Shown: positions 9,141 to 16,725 of the stretch, one piece after another
How the letters are laid out: every line of letters begins with the position of its first letter
Position numbering within the stretch: position 1 is the first letter of the stretch
Source: Actinomycetota bacterium
GTDB lineage: Bacteria > Actinomycetota > Thermoleophilia > Gaiellales > Gaiellaceae
DNA: 32,252 nt
Assembly (NCBI GenBank): GCA_004366385.1
Contig: SIRU01000014.1
Span: 1 to 32,252, forward strand
Direction of reading: 5' to 3'
Made by a program: the position numbers and the translations under genes
The notes under the pieces: model-generated
Databases searched by the model: none
Told to the model about the DNA's origin: nothing
Seen by the model: the letters and a program-made list of their open reading frames with translations, nothing else

Positions 9141-9291
9141 TTTCCCGGCTCGGTGCGCCGCCACGAGTTCTTGCGAAGTCGGCGCGGTCCCGTGACCCAT
9201 CCGTGAACGTTTCCTCGCTACGCTGACCGCAGGGGTCTCGGAACCCCCTGGGGGACGTTGGGCGTCCGCGTGGGTGCCGGCGGCGATGGCC
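9141..9291 (+). other. Non-coding spacer with two hairpins between the 6S candidate and mnmA
   Basis: No gene is supported here. One hairpin spans 9155-9185 (GCGCCG with CGGCGC, and an inner TTC-TTGC-GAA). A second spans 9230-9250 (CAGGGGT with ACCCCCTG, one bulged C). Neither is followed by a T-run, so terminator function for the upstream RNA is only possible. Confidence 0.4.
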
Positions 9292-9297
9292 TACTCT
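9292..9297 (+). promoter_or_regulatory. Candidate -10 element for mnmA
   Basis: TACTCT lies exactly six bases before the GTG at 9304, matching the spacing seen before alaS, aroQ and other genes here. It helps choose 9304 over the in-frame ATG at 9286 and GTG at 9274. Confidence 0.42.
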
Positions 9298-9303
9298 GGC
9301 GGC

Positions 9304-10566
9304 GTGGCCCCGGTCGAGATCCTCGGAGACGCGACGCGCGGGGGCGAGTGGCGCGCCGTTCGGCTCGTCGTCGACGGCGAGCGCATCGTCGAGGCGGGCG
9401 GGGGAGAGGGCCTCGCGCGCGACGTCGCCGGGCTGACGCTGCTCGAGGCTGCAGCGGTCGGCGGCGACCCGCTCGCCGTCGAGGCGCTCGCCGCCGCGAT
9501 CGGCCAAGTGTTCATGGCCCGGCCTGCGCCCCGCCGCGTGGCAGTCGCGATGAGCGGCGGGGTCGACAGCGCCGTCACGCTGCTCCGAGCGGGGCCGAGC
9601 GCCGTCGGCGTCACGCTCCGCCTCTGGCAGGACCCGCAGGGCCCGTCCGCCGAGCGGGCGTGCTGCTCCGCCGAGTCCGTCGCCGCCGCCCGCGCGACGT
9701 GTCACGCGCGGGGCCTCTCGCACGTGACACTGGATCTGCGCGAGGAGTTCCTCGAGGCGGTGGTCGACCCGTTCGTGGCCGGCTACGCGGCTGGGGAGAC
9801 GCCGAACCCGTGCACGCGCTGCAACGGCGCCTTCCGGTTCGATGCGCTGCTCGCGTTCGCCGAGCGCGCGGGCGCGGAGGAGCTCTGGACGGGCCACTAC
9901 GCGCGCGTCGTGGAGCGGGACGGCACACGACTCGTCGCCCGCGCCGCCGACTCGGAGAAGGACCAGTCGTACATGCTCTCGACGCTCGACCCGGCCGCGC
10001 TCGAGCGGATCCGCTTCCCGCTCGGGGAGCAGACGAAGGCCGAGACCCGCGCCGAGGCCGCGAGCGCCGGGCTCGCCGCCGCAACCCGCCGGGAGAGCCA
10101 GGAGGCGTGCTTCCTGGCCGGCGGCGACTACCGCGACTTCCTGGAGCGGCAGGGTCTCGCCTCCCGCGAGGGCGAGATCGTCGCGGAGGACGGCAGTGTC
10201 GTGGGCCGTCACGACGGGTACTGGCGCTTCACGCGCGGGCAGCGGCGAGGGCTCGGAGTCGCCTCCGGGACGAGGCTGCACGTGCTGCGCACCGATCGCG
10301 AGACGAACACGGTCGTCGTCGGCTCTGAGCGGTCGCTCGCAGCGACGCGCGTCGAGGTGCACGGCCGGCTCTACGCCCCGGTCGAGCGCGTGGGCGTGAA
10401 GCTCCGATACCGCTCGGCTGCCGTCCCGGCACGGGTTCACGCCGCGAACGGCGGTTTCGTGCTCGAGCTCGAGGAGCCGGCCCATGCAGTCGCGGCGGGC
10501 CAGGTGGCAGCGCTCTACGACGGCGACGCGGTTGTCGGCGCAGGCGTCGTCACGGCCGTCGAGTAG
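9304..10566 (+). CDS. mnmA: tRNA 2-thiouridylase MnmA with an N-terminal extension
   Basis: ATP-dependent enzyme that thiolates uridine 34 of Lys, Glu and Gln tRNAs using persulfide sulfur. From GTG 9304 the protein has 420 residues against a norm near 360. The PP-loop SGGVDS is at residues 84-89, the catalytic Cys170 in TPNPCTRC, the second catalytic Cys269 in QEACF, and DQSYMLSTL precedes it; a C-terminal beta-barrel follows. The extra part is the first 70 residues, before ARPAPRRVAVAMSGG. It has paired strands (AVRLVVDGERIVEA) and helices (GLTLLEAAAV, PLAVEALAAAIG) in an order recalling the NifU/IscU scaffold fold, but with no Cys. The start is chosen from the upstream TACTCT; alternatives are ATG 9286 and GTG 9274. 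MnmA identity is firm; the identity of the extension is tentative. Confidence 0.93.
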   Translation: MAPVEILGDATRGGEWRAVRLVVDGERIVEAGGGEGLARDVAGLTLLEAAAVGGDPLAVEALAAAIGQVFMARPAPRRVAVAMSGGVDSAVTLLRAGPSAVGVTLRLWQDPQGPSAERACCSAESVAAARATCHARGLSHVTLDLREEFLEAVVDPFVAGYAAGETPNPCTRCNGAFRFDALLAFAERAGAEELWTGHYARVVERDGTRLVARAADSEKDQSYMLSTLDPAALERIRFPLGEQTKAETRAEAASAGLAAATRRESQEACFLAGGDYRDFLERQGLASREGEIVAEDGSVVGRHDGYWRFTRGQRRGLGVASGTRLHVLRTDRETNTVVVGSERSLAATRVEVHGRLYAPVERVGVKLRYRSAAVPARVHAANGGFVLELEEPAHAVAAGQVAALYDGDAVVGAGVVTAVE

Positions 10567-10577
10567 ACCCCACCGTC

Positions 10578-10583
10578 TAGGAT
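10578..10583 (+). promoter_or_regulatory. Candidate -10 element for the DUF948-like gene
   Basis: TAGGAT is ten bases before the ATG at 10594 in a 27-base gap, giving an expected leader of only a few bases. No Shine-Dalgarno sequence is present. Confidence 0.35.
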
Positions 10584-10593
10584 CCGCCGCACG

Positions 10594-11088
10594 ATGGTTC
10601 TCGGCGCCTTCAGCGACACGCTGGACGACGTCTACACGGTCGCGCTGATCGTGTTCTTCCTCGGCACCGGGATCGGCTTCGCGTACATGCTCTTCCGGCT
10701 CGGCGGCACGTTCGGCCGCCTCTCGTCGCTGATCAAGGGCACGGAGCGGGACCTCCTGCCCGTGCTCGTCAAGGCCGGCGAGACGGTCGACCATGTGAAC
10801 GACCAGCTGGCGAAGGTCGACGTCGTGACCGACAGCGCCGTCTCCATGGCGGACAGCGCCGACACGGCGGTCCGCGCCGTGTCCATGGCGATCACGGCGC
10901 CCGTGAAGAAGGTGACGGGACTCGCGGCGGCGATCTCGCACGGGTTCTCGGCACTCCGCTCGAGGCGCGACGTGGGCGAGGCCGTCACCGTCGCGAAGGA
11001 GGCGGCCGCCCGCCGCGAGGCGGAGCTCGACGAGGAGCTCCACGCGGCCGGCCAGGCGGAGCCCGAAGAGCAGCCGCCTGCGGCGTAG
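10594..11088 (+). CDS. DUF948-like membrane-anchored helical protein
   Basis: A 164-residue protein with one N-terminal transmembrane helix (about residues 15-37, VYTVALIVFFLGTGIGFAYML) followed by long amphipathic helices rich in Ala, Val and Asp (VDHVNDQLAKVDVVTDSAVSM and similar heptad-like segments), then an Ala- and Glu-rich tail. This layout, and the SLIKGTERDLLPVLVKAGETVDHVN-like pattern, resemble DUF948 proteins. The function of that family is unknown; a cell-envelope or scaffolding role is only a guess. It sits between mnmA and alaS, 27 bases after mnmA and 39 before alaS. The ATG at 10594 fits the adjacent TAGGAT. Confidence 0.8.
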   Translation: MVLGAFSDTLDDVYTVALIVFFLGTGIGFAYMLFRLGGTFGRLSSLIKGTERDLLPVLVKAGETVDHVNDQLAKVDVVTDSAVSMADSADTAVRAVSMAITAPVKKVTGLAAAISHGFSALRSRRDVGEAVTVAKEAAARREAELDEELHAAGQAEPEEQPPAA

Positions 11089-11115
11089 CCGTCCGGGCGC
11101 GCGAGACACCCTTCG

Positions 11116-11121
11116 TAGAAT
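11116..11121 (+). promoter_or_regulatory. Candidate -10 element for alaS
   Basis: TAGAAT, close to the TATAAT consensus, lies six bases before the ATG at 11128, and there is no ribosome binding site. This is one of the clearest leaderless-type starts in the window. Confidence 0.48.
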
Positions 11122-11127
11122 CACGGC

Positions 11128-13989
11128 ATGCGGACGACGGCCGAGCTGCGCGAGGGCTTCCTCTCCTTCTTCGAGGAGAAGGGCCACCTGCGCGTGCCGT
11201 CGGCCTCGCTCGTCCCGCGCGCCGACGATCAGTCGAGCCTGCTCACGACGGCGGGCATGCAGCCGCAGATGCCGTTCTTCCTCGGTCTCGAGCCACCGCC
11301 CGCGCCGCTCACGACGACGTCGCAGAAGTGCTTCCGGACCGTCGACATCGACGAGGTCGGCCTCGACGGCCACCACCTGACCTTCTTCGAGATGCTCGGG
11401 AACTTCTCGTTCGGCCAGTACTTCAAGGAGGGTGCGATCGCGTTCGCGACCGAGTTCGTCCAGGAGCGGATGCGGCTCGACTGGGATCGCATCTGGGTCA
11501 CGGTGCACGCAGGCGATCCGCAGCTGAAGCTCGGGCCGGACGAGGACGCGATCGAGCTCTGGAAGGCGATCGGGATGCCACCCGAGCGCATCGTCCCGCT
11601 CCCGACCTCCGAGAACTTCTGGTCGGTCGGCGGGCCGGGTCCGTGCGGGCCGGACTCCGAGATCTACTGGGACTGGGGGGCGGAGCACGGCTGCGGCGAG
11701 CCCGACTGCGCCCCTGCGTGCGCGCGCTGCGACCGCTTCCTCGAGTTCTGGAACCTCGTCTTCATGTCGTACGAGCAGCACGCGGACGGCACGCTCACGC
11801 CGCTTCCGACGCCGAACATCGACACCGGCATGGGGCTCGAGCGCGGCGCCGCGATCCTCCAGGACGTCCGCTCGGTGTACGAGGCGGACGGCTACCAGCA
11901 GATCATGGGGTGGATCGCGGCGGAGTCGGGTGTCGCGTACGGCGACTCGCCCGCCGCGACGAAGGCGCACCGCGTGCTTGCCGACCACGGCCGCGGGATG
12001 ACGTTCATCGTCTCCGACGGCGTGACGCCCTCGAACGAGGGGCGCGGATACGTCCTGCGTCGCATCATCCGGCGCGCGATCGTGCAGGCGCGGCGGATCG
12101 GCCTGCCGGCGGTGTACCCGCTGACGGGCGTGGTCGCCGAGCAGATGCGCGACGCCTATCCCGAGCTCTCGCAGGGAGCGTCCGAGATCGAGGCGACGGT
12201 GCAGGCGGAGGAGGAGCGCTTCCGGGAGACGCTCGAGCGCGGGCTCAAGCTGTTCGAGGAGCTCGCGGGCAGCGACGGTATCTCGGGCGAGGACGCGTTC
12301 ACGCTCGCCGCCACGTACGGCTTCCCCGTCGAGCTGACCGTCGAGCTCGCCGAAGAGCGCGGGCAGGCGGTCGACGTCGACGGGTACCAGGTCGCGATGG
12401 AGGAGCACCGCGAGGTCTCGCGCGCGGGCGTCGGCGGCGAGCTCAGGCGCGCGGCGGAGTTCGCGGCCGCGGCCGGCTTCGAGGCCGAGTTCGTGGGCGA
12501 CCGCAAGACCGAGGTGATCACGCAGATCGGCGCGCTCGCGGGGCTCGAGGACGGGCTCTTCCTCGCGAAGCTGCGCGAGTCGCCGTTCTACGCGGCGGGC
12601 GGCGGCCAGGTCTCCGACCAGGGCGTGCTGGTGCTCGACTCGGACGAGAGCGTGCGCGCGGAGCTCGTCGAGGCGTACCGCTTCGGCGACGACCAGGCGC
12701 TGCTCTTCCGCGGCAGCGGCTTCTCCGAGGGCGACCGCGTGCGCGCGACCGTGCCCTGGAACGTCCGTTTCCCGACGATGGCGAACCACACCGGCACCCA
12801 TCTCCTGCACCAGGCGCTGCGCGACGTGCTCGGTGACCACGTCAGGCAGGCGGGCTCGGCCGTGCGGCCGGACAAGCTGCGCTTCGACTTCACCCACGGC
12901 GAGGCGCTGAGTACGGAGGAGCGGGACGAGATCGAGCGGCGCGTGAACGCGAAGATCTTCGAGGCGCTCCCGGTGAACGTGTTCGAGACGCCGATCGACG
13001 AGGCGCGGAAGCTCGGCGCAACGATGCTCTTCGGCGAGAAGTACGGCGACATCGTGCGCGTCGTGGAGATACCGGGGTACTCGACAGAGCTGTGCGGCGG
13101 GACGCACGTCTCTACGACCGCGGAGATCGGCGCGTTCGCGATCCTCTCCGAGAGCTCCGTCGGCTCCGGCGCGCGGCGGATCGAGGCGGTGACGTCGGGC
13201 GATGCCTGGGCCTACCTGGACGAGCGCTCGCGCGAGCTCGACACGCTGCGAGCGGAGCTCCAGGAGCTGCGCAAGGAAGCGAAGAAGAAGCCGGCGGCGG
13301 CGGCTGCGACCCCCGCCGACCCGGATGCGGACGTGCGCGTCGAGGGCGACGTGAACGTGATCGTCCAGTCGGTCGACGGCCTCGGCGCGGACGATCTCCT
13401 CGACCTCTCCGACCGCTTCAAGCAGCGGCACGCGCCCGCGGCAGTCGTGCTCGGATCGCGCGAGGACGGCACCGTGCACCTCGTCGCAAACTTCGATCCG
13501 GCCGTCGCGGAGAAGGTCAGCGCGTCGGATGTCGTGCGGCAGGCTGCGGCTCCCGTGGGCGGCCGCGGAGGCCGAGCGGCTCATCGTCGACGCGCTGTGA
13601 GGGTGCTCGCGCTGGACTACGGCGCCGCGCGGACCGGCGTGGCGATCTCGGACGTGACCGGGACGATCGCGCGCCCGCTCAGCGTCGTCGAGCGGGCGGC
13701 GAGCCCGGCAGGGCTCGAGCGGATCCGCGAGCTCGCGAACGACGAGGGCGTCGAGCGGATCGTCGTCGGGCTGCCGCTGACGCTGCGCGGCGAGCACGGC
13801 GCCCAGGCCCGCGAGACGGAGGCGTTCGTGGAGGCGCTGCGCGCGGCCGTCTCCGTCCCGGTGGAGACCTACGACGAGCGCTTCACGACCGCGCTCGCCG
13901 CACAGGGCGGCGGAGGCGCGCCCGAGGACGCGCGCGCGGCCGCGCACCTCCTCGAGAGTTGGCTCGCACGAACCGGGAGCGAGTCCTGA
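11128..13989 (+). CDS. alaS: Alanine--tRNA ligase fused in frame to RuvX after a 3' deletion
   Basis: One uninterrupted 953-codon frame joins AlaRS (residues 1 to about 820) to RuvX (from residue 824). AlaRS signatures include FFEMLGNFSFGQYFKEG, WSVGGPGPCGPDSEIYW, DTGMGLERGAAIL, and the editing-site zinc residues HTGTH (His554, His558) and CGGTH (Cys656, His660). At the C-terminal end the frame reads VGGRGG and then a basic, AlaRS-unlike run RAAHRRRAV. The expected AlaRS tail AEAERLIVDAL and its TGA stop (13598-13600) are present, but in the next reading frame from 13562. The usual GGGRP..AQAGG segment between these points, about 20 residues, is absent. A deletion that also shifted frame explains this best. 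The fusion is either real in this strain or an assembly error. The start fits the TAGAAT six bases upstream. Confidence 0.9.
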   Translation: MRTTAELREGFLSFFEEKGHLRVPSASLVPRADDQSSLLTTAGMQPQMPFFLGLEPPPAPLTTTSQKCFRTVDIDEVGLDGHHLTFFEMLGNFSFGQYFKEGAIAFATEFVQERMRLDWDRIWVTVHAGDPQLKLGPDEDAIELWKAIGMPPERIVPLPTSENFWSVGGPGPCGPDSEIYWDWGAEHGCGEPDCAPACARCDRFLEFWNLVFMSYEQHADGTLTPLPTPNIDTGMGLERGAAILQDVRSVYEADGYQQIMGWIAAESGVAYGDSPAATKAHRVLADHGRGMTFIVSDGVTPSNEGRGYVLRRIIRRAIVQARRIGLPAVYPLTGVVAEQMRDAYPELSQGASEIEATVQAEEERFRETLERGLKLFEELAGSDGISGEDAFTLAATYGFPVELTVELAEERGQAVDVDGYQVAMEEHREVSRAGVGGELRRAAEFAAAAGFEAEFVGDRKTEVITQIGALAGLEDGLFLAKLRESPFYAAGGGQVSDQGVLVLDSDESVRAELVEAYRFGDDQALLFRGSGFSEGDRVRATVPWNVRFPTMANHTGTHLLHQALRDVLGDHVRQAGSAVRPDKLRFDFTHGEALSTEERDEIERRVNAKIFEALPVNVFETPIDEARKLGATMLFGEKYGDIVRVVEIPGYSTELCGGTHVSTTAEIGAFAILSESSVGSGARRIEAVTSGDAWAYLDERSRELDTLRAELQELRKEAKKKPAAAAATPADPDADVRVEGDVNVIVQSVDGLGADDLLDLSDRFKQRHAPAAVVLGSREDGTVHLVANFDPAVAEKVSASDVVRQAAAPVGGRGGRAAHRRRAVRVLALDYGAARTGVAISDVTGTIARPLSVVERAASPAGLERIRELANDEGVERIVVGLPLTLRGEHGAQARETEAFVEALRAAVSVPVETYDERFTTALAAQGGGGAPEDARAAAHLLESWLARTGSES
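13597..13989 (+). CDS. ruvX: Holliday junction resolvase-like RuvX (YqgF), internal start within the fused frame
   Basis: A 130-residue RNase H-fold protein implicated in pre-16S rRNA 5' processing and/or Holliday junction resolution. Seen are LALDYGAARTGVAISD with the first catalytic Asp, IVVGLPLTLRGEHG, YDERFTT, and the late EDARAAAHLLESWL with the last catalytic Asp. The GTG at 13597 overlaps the out-of-frame original alaS stop (TGA 13598-13600) as GTGA, the standard junction in this window, so this was very probably the native start before the alaS deletion. In the present sequence it lies in the same frame as alaS, so RuvX may be made as the tail of AlaRS, from this internal start, or both. 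It is followed by a CTGA overlap with mltG. Confidence 0.85.
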   Translation: MRVLALDYGAARTGVAISDVTGTIARPLSVVERAASPAGLERIRELANDEGVERIVVGLPLTLRGEHGAQARETEAFVEALRAAVSVPVETYDERFTTALAAQGGGGAPEDARAAAHLLESWLARTGSES

Positions 13990-14882
13990 GCGAGTACAGC
14001 CAGTACGGCAAGCCGGGTCGCGGGCGCATCTGGCTGCGGCGCGTGGTCGGGACCGTCGCGATCGGGGCGCTGGTCGTCGCGGGCGCGTGGGTCGGCGTGT
14101 CCTTCGTGCGCGCGGACGACCCACCGCCTCCGCCCCCGCCGACGGAGCCGCTCCAGGTGCTCCGCGTGATCTTCCCCGAGGGGTTCACGCGGCAGGAGAT
14201 GGCCGAGCGCGTCGACGCGGTGCGCGAGATCGCGATCGCGAAGCGGGGGGTCACACCGCGGCTGACGAAGGCGGGCTACCTCGCCGCCACGGAGGCCGCA
14301 AAGCCGCCGCCGGCGTTCCGGAAGGACGCGGCCGGCAAGTCGCTCGAGGGGTTCCTCTTCCCGGCGACGTACGAGTTCACGAGGCTGACGCCGTCCGCGC
14401 AGCTCGTTCGCGAGCAGCTCGAACTCTTCCGCGAGCAGTGGGGCCGCGTGAACATGCGCTACGCGCGCTCGAAGAACCTCACGCCGTACGACGTGCTGAT
14501 CATCGCCTCCATGATCGAGAAGGAGACCGTCGTGCCCGCCGAGCGGCGGCTCGTGTCGGCCGTGATCTACAACCGGCTGCGGCTCGGGATGCCGCTGGGG
14601 ATCGACGCGACGATCCGGTACGGGCGCGACGTGCCGGGGACGGAGTCGCTGAAGCGGTCGGACATCGAGACCGACCACCCGTACAACTCGCGCAAGCGCC
14701 TCGGCCTGCCGCCGACGCCGATCGCGAACCCGGGCCTCGCCTCGCTGCGCGCTGCTGCGAACCCGGCGCGGGTGGACTACGTCTACTTCGTGCGCAGGGG
14801 CGACAGCAACCGGCACTTCTTCACGGCCAGCCAGGCCGAGTTCTGCCAGAAGTCGCTCGAGTACGGCTTCGGCGGCTGCTGA
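13986..14882 (+). CDS. mltG: Endolytic murein transglycosylase MltG
   Basis: Inner-membrane lytic transglycosylase that cleaves nascent glycan strands and sets their length. From a CTG at 13986 the protein has 298 residues: a short cytoplasmic tail, one transmembrane helix (about residues 20-40), a proline-rich linker, a substrate-binding region (FPEGFTRQEMAERV), LEGFLFPATYEF, and the catalytic segment ASMIEKET with Glu178, followed by SAVIYNRL, HPYNSRKRLGLPPTPIANPG and a final RHFFT. The CTG overlaps the ruvX stop as CTGA and is preceded at six bases by GGAG. TTG at 13959 is the nearest standard start and would add nine residues. It is somewhat shorter than typical MltG. In related actinobacteria aroE lies nearby downstream; here 13 kb intervenes. 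Confidence 0.93.
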   Translation: MSEYSQYGKPGRGRIWLRRVVGTVAIGALVVAGAWVGVSFVRADDPPPPPPPTEPLQVLRVIFPEGFTRQEMAERVDAVREIAIAKRGVTPRLTKAGYLAATEAAKPPPAFRKDAAGKSLEGFLFPATYEFTRLTPSAQLVREQLELFREQWGRVNMRYARSKNLTPYDVLIIASMIEKETVVPAERRLVSAVIYNRLRLGMPLGIDATIRYGRDVPGTESLKRSDIETDHPYNSRKRLGLPPTPIANPGLASLRAAANPARVDYVYFVRRGDSNRHFFTASQAEFCQKSLEYGFGGC

Positions 14883-14903
14883 CACCTCCGATTCGGAAGG
14901 CTG

Positions 14904-14933
14904 TTGACCCGACGTCGGCCGAGGGCCTACCAT
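14904..14933 (+). promoter_or_regulatory. Promoter with -35 and -10 for the DUF4760-like gene
   Basis: TTGACC at 14904-14909 and TACCAT at 14928-14933 are separated by 18 bases, and the ATG begins five bases after the -10. This is the most complete sigma-70-type promoter seen here and it implies a leaderless transcript. Confidence 0.6.
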
Positions 14934-14938
14934 CGCCC

Positions 14939-15478
14939 ATGGCCGAGATCGAGCCGATCCTCCGCGTGATCGGCGTCATCGCAGTGATCGCGGGGACGAT
15001 CCTGGTGGTGCTCCAGCTCAGGGTGAACGCGAAGAACGTCAGGTCGCGCAACGCGTTCGACCTGGTCGCGAAGGTGATCGACCCCTCGTTCCCACGTCGA
15101 CGCCATCTCCTGTACGAGGTGGCGGACAAGCACGCGGGCGGCGACTGGACCGGCTTCGACCGGAGCCTGGACGACTTCGAGGTGAGGAACTTCGCGAACA
15201 TCTACGAGCAGCTCGGCCTCCTCGCTCGAAGAGGCGTCGTCGATCTCGAGGATGTGCTGGACGCCCTCTCGGCTCAGCCGCTGGCGGACTGGAACACCTT
15301 CGAGCCGATACGAGCCCACATCATGGAAGAGGCGAGCAAGGCGTTTCCCGCGCTCGCGGACAATCAGCCCGGGCTGGACGCGATCTACTGGCCGAACTTC
15401 AGATGGCTCGCAGAGGAGAGCCGGACGTGGACGCTGCAACGAGCGTCGCCCGGCGCAGGGCCGGTGACTCCGAGCTAG
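14939..15478 (+). CDS. DUF4760-like membrane-anchored protein
   Basis: A 179-residue protein with one N-terminal transmembrane helix (about residues 6-25, ILRVIGVIAVIAGTILVVLQ) and a soluble cytoplasmic helical domain. Features such as the RNAFDLVAKVIDPSF start of that domain, DDFEVRNFANIYEQLGLLARRGVVDLEDV, and a late WPNFRWLAEE resemble DUF4760-type proteins, whose function is unknown. It has its own leaderless-type promoter, which marks it as an independent unit. It is the first gene of the accessory stretch between mltG and aroE. No enzyme motif was seen. Confidence 0.72.
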   Translation: MAEIEPILRVIGVIAVIAGTILVVLQLRVNAKNVRSRNAFDLVAKVIDPSFPRRRHLLYEVADKHAGGDWTGFDRSLDDFEVRNFANIYEQLGLLARRGVVDLEDVLDALSAQPLADWNTFEPIRAHIMEEASKAFPALADNQPGLDAIYWPNFRWLAEESRTWTLQRASPGAGPVTPS

Positions 15479-15619
15479 CCACGCGTCGGGTAGTGCTTCA
15501 GACGCGACGGCCGCCCCGTAGTCATCGGTTCCCCCGGTGACGCGCTCGCCAGACACCGATGAGTAATGGATTGGCGCGCGGTCTCTCCCAGAACACGTCC
15601 ACGGCAACCCGGAGGCAGC

Positions 15620-16314
15620 ATGAGGCTTCTGCTCACGTCCGCAGGCATGAAGAACCCGAGCATCCAGGACGCGCTGGTCGGCCTGCTCGGCAAGCCGGTC
15701 GCCGACTCGAGCGCCCTCTGCATCCCCACCGCGATGTACGGGCACCCTCGGGTCGGCCCAGGAGCGGGGGCATGGCGTTTCATCAGCGGACGAGCGCCCG
15801 AGACGCCGATGTGCGAGCTGGGCTGGAACTCCGTGGGAGTGCTGGAGCTGACCGCGCTGCCCAGCATCGACGAAGAGCGCTGGGTTCCCCTGTACGGGAG
15901 ACCGACGTCCTGCTGGCGGCGGGCGGCGATGCCCTGTACCTGTGCCACTGGCTGCGGCAGTCCGGGCTGGCGGATCTCTTCCCGTCGCTGCGCGAGACGG
16001 TGTGGGTGGGGCTGAGCGCGGGGAGCATGGTGATGACCCCCCGGATCGGGGAGGACTTCGTCGGCTGGAAGCCGCCCGGCGGGGGCGACAGCGCGCTGGG
16101 GATCGTCGACTTCTCGATCTTCCCGCACGTGGACCACGAGGATCTGCCTGAGAACACGATGGCCCACGCGGAGCGATGGGCGGCCGGTATCCCGGGCCCG
16201 GCGTACGCGATCGACGACGGGACCGCCATCAGCGTGGTCGACGGCACCGTCGACGTCGTCTCCGAGGGTCACTGGAAGCTGTTCGCCCCCGAACGCCTCG
16301 ACCGCGAGTCATAG
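15620..16314 (+). pseudogene. Peptidase E-like (S51 family) gene with a one-base frameshift
   Basis: Two overlapping frames together encode one S51-family protein of about 230 residues. The first runs from ATG 15620 (MRLLLTSAGMKNPSIQDAL) to LPSIDEERWVPL near 15892. The second continues as VRETDVLLAAGGDALYLCHW to the stop at 16314, and includes the nucleophile segment VGLSAGSMVM and the His-bearing FSIFPHVDH. Reading CTG then GTA at 15890-15894 would need one more G, so a single-base deletion explains the break. Without frameshifting the product lacks its catalytic Ser. The start has a good Shine-Dalgarno GGAGG at 15611-15615, unlike most genes here. It could be a true pseudogene or a sequencing error; I see no classic slippery heptamer. 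Confidence 0.8.
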
Positions 16315-16317
16315 GGT
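16312..16317 (+). promoter_or_regulatory. Candidate -10 element for the first cupin gene
   Basis: TAGGGT contains the TAG stop of the peptidase gene and lies six bases before the GTG at 16324. No Shine-Dalgarno sequence is present. Confidence 0.4.
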
Positions 16318-16323
16318 TACGCA

Positions 16324-16725
16324 GTGCCGTTCACACTCATCAACATCAAGGCGGATCTCGAGGACATCGGCCATCGGTTCGACGGCGCGCCGGACCTGGA
16401 GTTCCGCGCGGCGACCAAGGCGCTCGAGCTCGAGAAGTGCGCCCTGAGCTACCAGCGCGTCCCGCCCGGCTATCGCTTCCCGTACGGCCACACGCACACG
16501 ACGCAGGAGGAGGCGTACGTGGTCCTGCGCGGGAGCGGGCGGATGAAACTCGACGACGAGATCGTCGAGCTCGGGGAGTGGGACGCGGTGCGCGTCCCGC
16601 CCGGCACGTGGCGAGGCTACGAGGCCGGGCCGGAGGGCCTCGAGCTCCTCGTCATCGGCGCGCCCAACCTCGGTGAGGATCCGCGCGAGGACGTCGATGG
16701 CCGGCGCGACTGGTGGGCTGACTAG
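16324..16725 (+). CDS. Small single-domain cupin protein
   Basis: A 133-residue single-domain cupin. The first cupin motif appears as YGHTHTTQEEAYVVLRGSG, with the HxH pair, a later Glu and the Gly turn; the second motif, VPPGTWRGYEAG, lacks the usual His. Such proteins bind a divalent metal and may act as isomerases, dioxygenases or ligand sensors; no substrate can be named. The GTG start fits the TAGGGT six bases upstream. Its stop shares the palindromic CTAG with the stop of the convergent VOC gene, so the two genes end on the same four bases. Confidence 0.85.
   Translation: MPFTLINIKADLEDIGHRFDGAPDLEFRAATKALELEKCALSYQRVPPGYRFPYGHTHTTQEEAYVVLRGSGRMKLDDEIVELGEWDAVRVPPGTWRGYEAGPEGLELLVIGAPNLGEDPREDVDGRRDWWAD

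Noticed and set aside
9230-9250. Intrinsic terminator for the 6S candidate
   Set aside because: The hairpin lacks a T-run and lies 90 bases past the RNA end; kept only as a hairpin.
9121-14124. A 1667-codon open frame antisense to mnmA, the DUF948-like gene and alaS
   Set aside because: Composition is the mirror of the sense genes, with no recognisable domain; a shadow frame.
15885-15900. Programmed -1 frameshifting in the S51 gene
   Set aside because: The switch site CTG TAC is not a slippery heptamer and no downstream structure was found; a one-base deletion is simpler.
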